Below, in pieces: positions 56,363-64,000 of a DNA stretch of 64,000 nucleotides. Below the pieces are notes generated by a model, which did no database searches, was not told where the DNA came from, and saw nothing but the letters and a program-made list of their open reading frames with translations. Position 1 is the stretch's first letter; every line of letters begins with the position of its first letter. This DNA is from Clostridiales bacterium (GTDB taxonomy: Bacteria; Bacillota; Desulfotomaculia; Desulfotomaculales; VENG01), in the NCBI GenBank assembly GCA_021736985.1, contig JAIPEW010000002.1, positions 124,001 to 188,000 of the forward strand, given 5' to 3'. The translations under genes were made by a program, and so were the position numbers.

Positions 56363-58219
56363 TTATTTACTTAGCCGAAAAATATTTTCATTATTTAAAT
56401 GCAGCTTTTCCAACATGTTTTTACCTGGCTCACCTTTTTCACTCCAACCACGTACTCTATAATAATCTGAGCGCATATAATCCATGTCTTCCTCAGATAT
56501 CTTATGTCCTTTTGCAGGCCCGCTGGGCAGAGGCTCGTTTACAAACCTGGGAGGAAGCCTATCTTGTGTATAATCTATCCCCTCTCTCAAATTAAAGAGA
56601 CGGGTCAAATTCCAAATTCGCTCTCCAACTTCCTCGAACAAATCTTCTTCCACATTACAACCAGTTGCAGCACTCAACAACCTTGCATAAGTAGCCGGCT
56701 GAATTCCAAAGCCCCCAAAATCACACTTTACTAAAGTATCCGTGCCAGCTAAATAATTTTGCAAATAACAGACTATTTCAGCCTTTTTCTCACAGCTTAA
56801 AGGATCTACCGGTTCTCCTTTCCACTTTTCATCACCAATATCATAGCCCAGGGGTAGTCCACGCTGGTGACAACCTCCACGATCTGCAGTCATAAAAGCT
56901 AAACCCATGCCAGTTGACCCCCGCGGACCCCATGCTGGAGTCTCTAAACCTTTTACATGTACAGCAAATTCCATGCTTCTTTCACTCAATCTTTCCGAAG
57001 CTCTTTTTACACCTTCAGCTAAAAGATTACCTAAATAGTCACTCCTGTGAGCTATAGCTTTCACCAGATAATCTGCTGCCTCCACACTACCAAAGTCGAT
57101 TTTTACATTGTCTGGAGAATCAATTATACCCTTCTCACAGGCTTCCATAGCAAAACCAACTGCTGCACCTGCAGACATACTGTCCAATCCCAAACAATCA
57201 CATAATTTCACTAAATGAGCTACTGCCCTTATATCGCTAATATCCAGGTTAGACCCAAAGAATGCAGCTGACTCATATTCAACTATATCAGTTGTTGTCC
57301 CGGCATACTTGCCAGTCCGAACAACTCCTATTTTGCTGCAATGTATTGGACACCCCATACAGGCTGCACTTTTCAACCAAAGGTAACGGGACTGCCCGGC
57401 ATTTCCTAAATTCTCGCACTTTTCATACTGCCCATCTTGATAATTTTTGTAAGGAAGCAATCCGTTTTCACTGGCAAATGGGACAGTAGGTGCTGTGCCG
57501 TATTCCGCTAATTCTTGCACATCAGGGCTTGCAGCTAAATCATTTTGGGCAAACTTAATTCCTTTTTTTAATTCATCTAAATCATTTACTCTTACAACAT
57601 GGTAACCGCGCAAGGCTATTCCTTTTAAATTTTTTGACCCCATCACAGCACCAGCCCCGCCCCGGCCAGCCTGCCGGTTATATTCGCAGCTGATAAGAGC
57701 ATATTTGACTAAATTCTCACCGGCAGGGCCTATACTCACTATCTTTACACTATCATCACCCAGCTCTTTTTTTATTGCCTGGTTTACTTCAAGGGCATCC
57801 ATACCCCCCAAATGTCCAGCCGGGCAAATTTCAACTTTATTGTCGTCGATCCATAAATATACAGGACTTTCAGCCTTACCCGTTATTATTATTCCATCAT
57901 ATCCAGCATATTTTATTTCAGGTCCAAAATGCCCGCCGAAAAAAGAATCTAAAAAAGTACCAGTTAGAGGTGATTTAGTAACTGCGCATGCCCGCATAGA
58001 CGGGGCAGCTGTAGCAGTTAAAGGCCCGGTCATAAACATTAAAACATTATCCGGGCTTAATGGCTCAACACCTGGATAAAGTAAATCATATAAAATTTTT
58101 GCCCCGAAACCTTTACCTCCTATATATCGCTGCATCAACCACTGAGGAACAGGTATTTCATTTACTGTACGTTTACTCAAATCTACATATAAAAATTTTT
58201 CCATATATCCATTAGCCAT
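56363..58219 (-). CDS. aor: Aldehyde:ferredoxin oxidoreductase (W/Mo)
   Basis: About 618 residues with a bis-pyranopterin tungsten or molybdenum centre. N-terminal FLYVDLSKRTVNEIPV and LYDLLYPGVEPLSPDN; the Fe4S4 ligands are ACMGCPIHC with a fourth Cys in CDCLGLDSMSAGAAVGF; RAGRGGAGAVMGSKNLKGIAL is the family signature. Interconverts aldehydes and carboxylates with ferredoxin. I chose the ATG at 58219, which overlaps the ferredoxin stop by 8 bp. Moa/Mob genes lie nearby and would supply the cofactor. Confidence 0.95.
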   Translation of the reverse strand: MANGYMEKFLYVDLSKRTVNEIPVPQWLMQRYIGGKGFGAKILYDLLYPGVEPLSPDNVLMFMTGPLTATAAPSMRACAVTKSPLTGTFLDSFFGGHFGPEIKYAGYDGIIITGKAESPVYLWIDDNKVEICPAGHLGGMDALEVNQAIKKELGDDSVKIVSIGPAGENLVKYALISCEYNRQAGRGGAGAVMGSKNLKGIALRGYHVVRVNDLDELKKGIKFAQNDLAASPDVQELAEYGTAPTVPFASENGLLPYKNYQDGQYEKCENLGNAGQSRYLWLKSAACMGCPIHCSKIGVVRTGKYAGTTTDIVEYESAAFFGSNLDISDIRAVAHLVKLCDCLGLDSMSAGAAVGFAMEACEKGIIDSPDNVKIDFGSVEAADYLVKAIAHRSDYLGNLLAEGVKRASERLSERSMEFAVHVKGLETPAWGPRGSTGMGLAFMTADRGGCHQRGLPLGYDIGDEKWKGEPVDPLSCEKKAEIVCYLQNYLAGTDTLVKCDFGGFGIQPATYARLLSAATGCNVEEDLFEEVGERIWNLTRLFNLREGIDYTQDRLPPRFVNEPLPSGPAKGHKISEEDMDYMRSDYYRVRGWSEKGEPGKNMLEKLHLNNENIFRLSK

Positions 58220-58643
58220 TTTCATCTTCGCCCCCTGACATAATAAACTCAAGGGCCCCGGTAGGACACTCTTTAACACAAACCGGATCACCACCGCAGA
58301 GATCACACTTTACAGCTTTTAACCCATCCTGACTCCAATAAATTGCCCCTAAATAACAATATTTCATACAAATCCCACATCCCGTGCACCTGTCACTATC
58401 AATTGTCACAGCGCCTGTATTCTTATCTTTTTTTATAGCATTTACCGGACATACAGCAAGGCAATAAGGATTTTTACAATGCTGGCAGATTACAGGCTCA
58501 TGAACAAGCTCTTCTTTTGTATGTTTAATCTGCAACAGGGAATACCGAGGGTTGTATCCTCCAGTTCTTCTTTCTGAACATACTAACTGGCAGATAGAAC
58601 ATCCTGTACAGAGATCAAAATTGGTTTTAATGAAATAAGTAAT
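58212..58643 (-). CDS. Polyferredoxin partner of AOR
   Basis: 143 residues with four cysteine groups: CTGCSICQLVC, CQHCKNPYCLAVCP, CTGCGICMKYC and CDLCGGDPVCVKECP, enough for about four Fe4S4 clusters. The start is atypical: the GTG at 58652 sits directly on the AAGGGG and cannot be used; the first well-placed in-frame codon is ATT 58641-58643, exactly 8 nt from AAGGGG, giving MTYFIKTNFDLCTG. Overlap with aor makes one transcription unit. Confidence 0.88.
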   Translation of the reverse strand: MTYFIKTNFDLCTGCSICQLVCSERRTGGYNPRYSLLQIKHTKEELVHEPVICQHCKNPYCLAVCPVNAIKKDKNTGAVTIDSDRCTGCGICMKYCYLGAIYWSQDGLKAVKCDLCGGDPVCVKECPTGALEFIMSGGEDENG

Positions 58644-58825
58644 GTTTCTCACCCCTTAAAAAAGATAAGTCATGTTTTTAAATTTATTAATCCATTCTAT
58701 CTATTTTTTTTTAATTAATCAAGTAGTTAAAAAAAACAAGTAGAAAAAAACTCAAAAATTTCAAAATAAGTATGGACACATAAAACATTATAAACTACAA
58801 TAATTTTAATCAACAACTTTAAATC

Positions 58826-58854
58826 TTGACAAGGGTTGCTATTTTTTTTAAGAT
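58826..58854 (+). promoter_or_regulatory. Candidate sigma70-type promoter for the betaine-binding gene
   Basis: TTGACA at 58826-58831, a 17-bp spacer, then TAAGAT at 58849-58854. About 100 bp upstream of the binding-protein start. The gap 58653-58953 between divergent operons otherwise shows AT-rich sequence only. Confidence 0.55.
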
Positions 58855-58953
58855 TTTTTAAACTGATTAATCAATTTAAAACGAGAGGGAGGGATTTAAT
58901 TTAAGTTATAAAAATTAATATTTTTTATTTTAAAAACAAAGGGGGAATATATT

Positions 58954-59949
58954 ATCAACCTGAAAAAAAAGGCTATTTTAATTAGTGTCGTTTTTTTATT
59001 TAGTATTACTACCGGACTTATTACAGCCGGCTGTGGAGAACAAGCTTCTGATGAAAAGACTACCAATCAAGAAAACTCTGATAATAAAACAGCACTCAAA
59101 GTTCAAAAAGAACTTAATTTCGGAATTGTTGAATGGCCTGGCGTTACCGTAAAAACCCATGTTGCTGAAGAGATTCTAGAAAATATTGGATATGATGTAA
59201 ATATTCAAACCTATACTCAACCCATATTATTAAAAGGTCTTTCTACTAACGATGTTGATGTATTTTTGGGCGCCTGGTATGAATCATTAAAGTCCATGTT
59301 ACAACCATACCTGGACGAAGGTTCTATTGTCGACCTAGGAAGCAACCTTGATGAATGTGAATACAGTTGTGCTGTACCGGCATACGCATACAACTCTGGA
59401 GTCAAATCCATGGCTGATTTAAACGAATTTGCTGAAAAATTTGACTGCAAATATTATGGTATTGAACCCGGCAATGACGGCAATAAACTTATACAAGAAG
59501 TTATTAATGATAACACATATAATCTTAAAGACTGGGAATTAGTAGCAAGTAGTACCCCGGCCATGCTTTCACAGGTACGTAAGTCTATTAAAAATAAAGA
59601 GTGGATAGTATTTAGTGCATGGTCCCCCCACTGGATGAATGTAGATTTTGATATAAAATACCTGGAGGACCCCGAAGGTGTCTGGGGTGAAAAACCTAAA
59701 GTGGGTACATTATGCAAGAAAGATCTTCCCGAGACTGACCCTAATGTTACCAAGTTTCTGAAGCAATTTAACATTGAAACTGACTACCAGAGTAAGTGGA
59801 TATTAGAATATGATAAGAAAAACCGTAAAGCCGAAAAAGTTGCAGAAGAATGGGTTTCCAACAACGTGGACGTTGTAAGCAAGTGGCTTGAAGGAGTTAA
59901 AACTGTAAATGGCCAGGATGCTCAAAAAGCTATAAAAGATGCTTATTAA
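58954..59949 (+). CDS. Glycine-betaine-type ABC substrate-binding lipoprotein (OpuAC family)
   Basis: 331 residues. Signal peptide with a lipobox near residue 26 (LITAGC), then a Thr/Asn/Glu linker and the OpuAC domain: LNFGIVEWPGVTVKTHVA, DVDVFLGAWYES, EYSCAVPAYAYNSG and WSPHWMNVDFDIKYL, where aromatic residues suggest a quaternary-amine pocket. No ATPase or permease is adjacent, so it is an orphan. The first half is normally cut off because the start is ATC 58954-58956, 8 nt after AAAGGGGG; no ATG or GTG lies nearby. Confidence 0.9.
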   Translation: MNLKKKAILISVVFLFSITTGLITAGCGEQASDEKTTNQENSDNKTALKVQKELNFGIVEWPGVTVKTHVAEEILENIGYDVNIQTYTQPILLKGLSTNDVDVFLGAWYESLKSMLQPYLDEGSIVDLGSNLDECEYSCAVPAYAYNSGVKSMADLNEFAEKFDCKYYGIEPGNDGNKLIQEVINDNTYNLKDWELVASSTPAMLSQVRKSIKNKEWIVFSAWSPHWMNVDFDIKYLEDPEGVWGEKPKVGTLCKKDLPETDPNVTKFLKQFNIETDYQSKWILEYDKKNRKAEKVAEEWVSNNVDVVSKWLEGVKTVNGQDAQKAIKDAY

Positions 59950-59979
59950 AAAAAAGGCGGTAAAATCCGCCTTTTTTTT
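59949..59979 (+). terminator. Terminator after the betaine-binding gene
   Basis: AAAAAGGCGG/CCGCCTTTTT around TAAAAT with an eight-T tail. Confidence 0.88.
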
Positions 59980-59987
59980 AATAAGTT

Positions 59988-60032
59988 GATGGTCTACGTG
60001 CCTTTTCAAATAACGAAGAATAAGAACTCATT
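59988..60032 (-). repeat. Weak copy of the dispersed repeat tail module
   Basis: Minus strand: GAGTTCTTATTCTTCGTTAT followed by GAAAAGGCACGTAGACC, aligning by eye with the tail module of copies A and B at roughly two thirds of positions. The rest of 59980-60199 has short repeats (TTCAAGTCGCTC, also at 10487) but no gene. Confidence 0.35.
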
Positions 60033-60199
60033 TTTGGCTTACCAGCCTATAATGCTCACCTCGCAAGCCCAATTAGTGCTATACTCAAGCTTTAGCAGAA
60101 TTCCAGTCCCATTTGCTCTCCACAGCTAACGGAGAGACCTCCACTTTCAACTTTCATTAAGCTTTAATTCAAGTCGCTCGCTACAGCTTACAAAGTAAG

Positions 60200-60709
60200 C
60201 TATAGCCCGTAATTTTCTGTTAAACTAAAAAATTTCTCTTCTAACAAATCTGCTACACCTTTTATGTTCTTATAACTAAAGCACGGTACGCTGTCATCTA
60301 GATCCTCTATATCACCAGCAAGTGCAATTAATTCTTGCCTGGATGCCGCAGGTTTATTTCCAATACCCTTCCTACGAATTTCAATTTTAGGTTTATTTTC
60401 AGACTTAAACCCTTCGGTGATAATTATATCCATCTCCGACATATAATTACAAACTTCATCTAATATTTCAATTTCATTACACTTTTTAAACAGGGCAAAA
60501 CCGGAAGACCCTGCCAGTGAAGTTATTTCTGCACCAGCCCGGGAATGTATCCAGGTATCTTTTCCTGGCTTATCTATATCTCCGTGGTGATGTTTTATAG
60601 TACCTACACGGTACCCCCTGTGCTTTAATTCCCGTACCAGCTGTTCTAAAAATGTAGTTTTACCCGAATTAGACCAGCCTACAACAGATATAACAGGCGG
60701 CTTATTCAA
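60200..60709 (-). CDS. mobB: Molybdopterin-guanine dinucleotide biosynthesis protein B
   Basis: About 169 residues, a GTPase-like P-loop protein assisting guanylation of Mo-molybdopterin. Walker A VVGWSNSGKTTFLEQLV, then GTIKHHHGD and IIITEGFKSENKPKIEI. TTG 60709 is 6 nt after AGGTG; a GTG at 60718 is less well placed. End of the modE-moaA-moaC-mobB run. For AOR a guanylated or bare pyranopterin could be used. Confidence 0.92.
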   Translation of the reverse strand: MNKPPVISVVGWSNSGKTTFLEQLVRELKHRGYRVGTIKHHHGDIDKPGKDTWIHSRAGAEITSLAGSSGFALFKKCNEIEILDEVCNYMSEMDIIITEGFKSENKPKIEIRRKGIGNKPAASRQELIALAGDIEDLDDSVPCFSYKNIKGVADLLEEKFFSLTENYGL

Positions 60710-60747
60710 TTTTCTCACCTACTCCAGCAATTAATCTTATTATAATT

Positions 60748-61278
60748 CTAACTCCAGGGTTCTTCCCCCTCCTTATCATAATGCCCACTCTTACCACCAG
60801 ACTTGTGAACCAAATGTATATTTGAGATAATCATCTCTTTATCAGCTGATTTTACCATATCATAAACAGTTAATGCAGCTACAGAAACCGCTGTTAAGGC
60901 TTCCATTTCCACCCCGGTTTTTCCTGTATTACGAACGCGGCTTTCGATTTCTATAGTATCATCAGTCTTAAATTTAAAGTTAACATCAATTCCCGTTAAT
61001 ACCAGCGGATGAGTCATGGGAATTAAATGCCCGGTTTGTTTTGCTGCCATAATACCTGCTACACGAGCCACATTTAGGACTTCTCCCTTTTCTACTTTAC
61101 CTTCTCTAATTAACTCCAGGGCTTGAGAATTCATACTTATTTCTCCCCTGGCTACTGCCTCACGCAATGTATCACCTTTACAGCTCACATCTACCATCCG
61201 TGCTCTTCCCTGGCTGTCTAGATGATTTAACTCGGGAAATCCCGGCATTCCACCACTCATTTTACTGTTACCGCTCAA
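60748..61278 (-). CDS. moaC: Cyclic pyranopterin monophosphate synthase MoaC
   Basis: Second half of the conversion of GTP to cPMP. Motifs: ARMVDVSCKGDTLREAVARG near the N-terminus, KQTGHLIPMTHPLVLTG, and GVEMEALTAVSVAALTVYDMVKSADK with catalytic Lys/Asp. About 176 residues. TTG at 61278 is well spaced from GGAGGG. It is 4 bp from moaA and coupled to it. Confidence 0.95.
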   Translation of the reverse strand: MSGNSKMSGGMPGFPELNHLDSQGRARMVDVSCKGDTLREAVARGEISMNSQALELIREGKVEKGEVLNVARVAGIMAAKQTGHLIPMTHPLVLTGIDVNFKFKTDDTIEIESRVRNTGKTGVEMEALTAVSVAALTVYDMVKSADKEMIISNIHLVHKSGGKSGHYDKEGEEPWS

Positions 61279-61282
61279 AAAA

Positions 61283-62263
61283 TCACCCTCCAATTTGAGA
61301 CATTAACTTCATATGATCATCACACTTATCGGAAATTCCATGCTTTCGAGGTTTCATTTCAACTGCCCGGGCAAATATTTTTTGTAATTCTAAATAGCTG
61401 GCACCGTTTCTCAAGGGAGACCTTATATCTATTTCCCGATCACTTAACAAACAAGGCCGGATACCACCTGTAGCTGTTAGCCTCAAGCGATTACATTGAA
61501 AACAAAAATGATCGCTGATAGCACTTATTATACCTATTGAACCAGCAGCACCGGGAATAGTATAATACCTTGCAGGACCTGCCCCGCGTACCTTTTTAGA
61601 TGGCTTAGTATTACCAAAAGATTCTTCTATACGGGCAATAATTTCCCCGGCAGGAACAAACTTTTCCATTGCCCACTCGTCAGATTCCCCTATAGGCATA
61701 AGCTCAATAAATCTAACATGCAGCGGGTAATCCATGGCTAACTTAGCTAGATCAATTATCTCATCGTCGTTTATTCCCCGCACAATTACACAGTTTATCT
61801 TTACCGGGGTTAAACCCAGGCGGAGCGCTGTTTCTATACCATTCCAGGCATCCTGAAAATTACCCACCCTGGTAATCTTCTTAAAACGATCAGGTTTTAA
61901 AGTATCCAGGCTTATATTCACCCTGTCCAGCCCGGAATTCTTCAAGCGTTCCCCAATTTGCTTCAATAAAGTACCATTTGTTGTCATGCTTATATCTTTA
62001 ATATTATTGTTTTTAGCTATACAAGATATTAATTTATAGATTCCTTTACGTACTGTAGGTTCTCCTCCGGTAAGGCGTATTTTATTAATACCAATACCTG
62101 CTGCAGCATTAATTATTTGATTAATTTCTTCTATAGTTAACACTTCTTCGTGAGATAATTGTTTAACTCCCTCTGGCGGCATACAATAAACACAGCGCAA
62201 ATTGCACCGGTCGGTTACAGAAACCCTCAGGTAATTAATGTCTCGCTGAAAAGAATCGTACAC
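61283..62263 (-). CDS. moaA: GTP 3',8-cyclase MoaA
   Basis: 326-residue radical SAM enzyme. N-terminal cluster CNLRCVYCMPP, then RLTGGEPTVRKG; C-terminal second cluster CFQCNRLRLTATGGIRPCLLS; ends with GG (QIGG), which is functionally required in the family. GTG start after AAGGTG. First enzyme of pyranopterin synthesis. Confidence 0.96.
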   Translation of the reverse strand: MYDSFQRDINYLRVSVTDRCNLRCVYCMPPEGVKQLSHEEVLTIEEINQIINAAAGIGINKIRLTGGEPTVRKGIYKLISCIAKNNNIKDISMTTNGTLLKQIGERLKNSGLDRVNISLDTLKPDRFKKITRVGNFQDAWNGIETALRLGLTPVKINCVIVRGINDDEIIDLAKLAMDYPLHVRFIELMPIGESDEWAMEKFVPAGEIIARIEESFGNTKPSKKVRGAGPARYYTIPGAAGSIGIISAISDHFCFQCNRLRLTATGGIRPCLLSDREIDIRSPLRNGASYLELQKIFARAVEMKPRKHGISDKCDDHMKLMSQIGG

Positions 62264-62336
62264 GCAATCACCTTCTCTATTTATAATTAATTTAATTAAT
62301 TCCTTATGCTCATTTATACATAACGGTAATAAAAAA

Positions 62337-62711
62337 TTAAAAACACTCCTGAAACAGTTTTCCTACTTCTTTATTCAAGTTATCCTTAAAAAACCGGTAA
62401 CACTCCAACAGTTTCTGTGCTTCAACAGTTAAGACAGTACCTCCCCCGGTTTCCCCACCTACCCGGGTAAGTATCAGAGTCTTGTCCCAGCATTTTTCAA
62501 AATATTTAATCTTCCCCCATGCAGCACGATATGACATGTCCATCAAAACTGCTGCCCTGGAAATTGACCCGTATTTATCTATATAACTTAACAAGTTATA
62601 TAGACCGTCTCCAAATACTGCACCGTTTTTTTCAAGCCATACTTTATGCCCTACTTTTACATCTTGAAGTAAATTAACACTTTCCACCGGATAATATACT
62701 ACACGGGACAA
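62337..62711 (-). CDS. ModE-type LysR-like HTH regulator (DNA-binding domain only)
   Basis: 124 residues: the ModE N-terminal winged helix, with LWLEKNGAVFGDGLYNLLSYIDKYGSI-like layout, RAAVLMDMSYRAAWGKIKYFEKCW and TRVGGETGGGTVLTVEAQKLLECY. No molbindin (TOBE) domain, so it either senses nothing or works with another protein. TTG start after AAGGTGA. Upstream of moaA on the same strand; an 18-bp inverted repeat lies just before it. Confidence 0.88.
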   Translation of the reverse strand: MSRVVYYPVESVNLLQDVKVGHKVWLEKNGAVFGDGLYNLLSYIDKYGSISRAAVLMDMSYRAAWGKIKYFEKCWDKTLILTRVGGETGGGTVLTVEAQKLLECYRFFKDNLNKEVGKLFQECF

Positions 62712-62792
62712 GAAATCACCTTCTAATATTAATTATTATGAATTATGTCAATAAAATTTTTAATTACGCGAATATTCTTACACATTAAGAAA

Positions 62793-62836
62793 ATCTAATA
62801 GATGTATATTGTTAAATTAATATACATTTATTAGAT
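62793..62836. promoter_or_regulatory. Inverted repeat upstream of the modE-like gene, possible operator
   Basis: Arms ATCTAATAgATGTATATT (62793-62810) and AATATACATtTATTAGAT (62819-62836) match at all but one position around an 8-nt spacer. The ATGTATATT..AATATACAT core resembles ModE-type sites. It could also be a weak terminator of the upstream flavoprotein. Confidence 0.5.
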
Positions 62837-62872
62837 CTTACTAAAATTTGAGCAGTTCGTCCAGCTTTACCA

Positions 62873-64000
62873 CTAGTTTGCTTTCTTCATCTTGATTTCA
62901 CAAGTCTCATATGTCGGGCCCAGATCAACAATTTGCTGGCTAAAATGAGCTATTTCATTTAATAGATCACAGCTGCTTGACAACAACTTTAAGCGCCTGG
63001 TATCTAAATCAATCTCCTGGCAATTTTTGTAGGCTTCCTTGAACTGAATATCTCTGTAACCTGCAGCACCCCTGTTTGTACACTCGTCATCACAGTGAAT
63101 TATTGCAACACCATAAAAACCCTGTTCCAAGTCGTCAAGTACCCACTTGCTGTTTAATGCACCACTGCACGGAAGTACAGAGAGTTTAAACTCCGCCGGA
63201 CATTTTATTTCTTTTTGCAGATCCGGAAGCATTTCTCTACCCATAACCCTGCGGCATACATATAATTTAATTGGAACTTTACCTTGAATGTCCGGTACTG
63301 CCGTTTGCACATTATCCTTAAATGCACGAATGGTGATTGCCTGTCTCGGACAAGAAGCTGCGCACAAACCACAGGCCTGGCAAATATCAGACGGGATAAA
63401 TGCTTCACTATCTACTGCCGCTACCCCGTAGGGACAAACTCTCATACAAGTTAAACATGCTATGCATTTTGTCAAATCTACTTCAGCACCCATACCGCAT
63501 CTGAGACACCTGCTAGCCTCTTGAAGAGCTTCTTCTTCAGTATAACCTTTTTCGAAAGGCTGAAGGTTGTTTTTACGCTCTTCCGGTTCTGTTTGAGACA
63601 GCTGCAGGCGGTGCTGGACAACTATTCTTTCCGCTAGTTGCGGCTTTATCTTATCTAATACTTCGAATTTCCCCTGAGTAATTTGGACGTATTTACTATT
63701 AAGGTATGCCTCTACATTTTCAGCAGCTCTTCTTCCTGAAGCTACTGCAGATATAGCCGGGCCCGGCCCTTCTGCTACTTCGCCGCAAGCAAATACACCG
63801 CTAACACCTGTATCCAGGGTTTGTTTATTTATTTGAACATTACCGCGCGAATCAAGCTGCAGAGTATCTTTTACAAAATCCAGGGATGCTGCTTGACCTA
63901 CAGACATTATCACATTATCGCCTGGAATAAATTCAAGATTACTGCTGTCAAACTGGGGACTAAACTTTCCTTCTTCATCAAAAACTCGCGTCACCTTGTG
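62873..64000 (-). CDS. FAD/4Fe-4S electron-transfer protein with C-terminal MvhD-like domain (5' end off window)
   Basis: The C-terminal 375 residues or so are present. First comes the end of a GltD-type FAD domain (SVGQAASLDFV, TGVSGVFACGEVAEGPGPAISAVASGRRAAENV). Next, CLRCGMGAEVDLTKCIACLTCMRVCPYG and CQACGLCAASCPRQAI give two or more Fe4S4 clusters. Last, an MvhD/FlpD-like domain (VCRRVMGREM, LPCSGALNSKWVLDDLEQGFYGVAIIHCDDECT). This links NAD(P)H/FAD chemistry to heterodisulfide-reductase-type modules. Substrate is unknown since the N-terminus and upstream genes are missing. Confidence 0.82.
   Translation of the reverse strand, partial: HKVTRVFDEEGKFSPQFDSSNLEFIPGDNVIMSVGQAASLDFVKDTLQLDSRGNVQINKQTLDTGVSGVFACGEVAEGPGPAISAVASGRRAAENVEAYLNSKYVQITQGKFEVLDKIKPQLAERIVVQHRLQLSQTEPEERKNNLQPFEKGYTEEEALQEASRCLRCGMGAEVDLTKCIACLTCMRVCPYGVAAVDSEAFIPSDICQACGLCAASCPRQAITIRAFKDNVQTAVPDIQGKVPIKLYVCRRVMGREMLPDLQKEIKCPAEFKLSVLPCSGALNSKWVLDDLEQGFYGVAIIHCDDECTNRGAAGYRDIQFKEAYKNCQEIDLDTRRLKLLSSSCDLLNEIAHFSQQIVDLGPTYETCEIKMKKAN

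Noticed and set aside
59266-59949. Shorter version of the betaine-binding gene starting at an internal ATG
   Set aside because: It would remove the signal peptide and half of the first lobe of the binding domain; the open frame continues upstream to the ATC after AAAGGGGG.

Overview
The window comes from a low-GC, anaerobic, endospore-forming member of the Firmicutes, most likely class Clostridia; genus cannot be fixed by reading alone. Evidence: sporulation genes yqfC, yqfD and spoIIP; a Gram-positive heat-shock operon with a CIRCE operator; a T-box leader on glyQS; strong GGAGG-type ribosome binding sites; an archaeal-type fructose-1,6-bisphosphate aldolase/phosphatase; a selenocysteine-encoding selD; and a tungsten/molybdenum aldehyde:ferredoxin oxidoreductase with cofactor genes.

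Layout: 0-10 kb holds pyrE, a broken pyruvate-kinase C-terminal-domain gene, the class V FBPase, a cobalamin riboswitch with cobT, a sigma54-type activator whose receiver domain has lost its phosphorylation site, an acuA-like acetyltransferase, an AAA_28 ATPase, a TetR regulator, and trmK with a Nif3-like gene. A repeat-rich strip, an ABC-2 exporter and five tRNA genes (two Val, Glu, CAT-anticodon, Asn) separate trmK from rpoD-dnaG. From 16.7 to 36.9 kb runs a long minus-strand housekeeping block: dgt, a flavoprotein, thpR, ppdK, the PPDK regulatory protein, ccpN-like, glyS-glyQ, recO, mgtE, era, cdd, dgkA, ybeY, pgpH, phoH, yqfD, yqfC. A selenium island (36.9-39.2 kb) follows: a small thioredoxin-fold selenoprotein read through an in-frame TGA, then divergently selD (also with TGA/Sec) and yedF. 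Then rpsU, hinT, mtaB, rsmE, prmA, dnaJ, dnaK, grpE, hrcA, hemW, lepA, spoIIP, rpsT and holA (39-54.7 kb). The right end carries iron alcohol dehydrogenase, AOR and its ferredoxin, a glycine-betaine-type binding lipoprotein, mobB-moaC-moaA-modE, and a flavin/FeS electron-transfer protein cut by the window edge.

How genes work together: PPDK, its regulatory kinase/phosphatase, the CcpN-like repressor and the bifunctional FBPase form a gluconeogenic set. AOR, ferredoxin and alcohol dehydrogenase could interconvert acids, aldehydes and alcohols, with the adjacent Moa/Mob proteins making the pyranopterin cofactor. SelD and YedF supply selenium for the neighbouring selenoprotein and for SelD itself.

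Most notable: (1) a small Sec-containing thioredoxin-fold protein with a bacterial SECIS-like hairpin; (2) four genes (glyQ, PPDK regulatory protein, AOR ferredoxin, betaine-binding lipoprotein) whose only well-placed start is ATT or ATC exactly 8 nt after a strong Shine-Dalgarno; (3) a dispersed structured repeat, one copy of which is interrupted by a small MITE-like insert with a 5-bp target duplication; (4) the phosphorylation-blind sigma54 activator.
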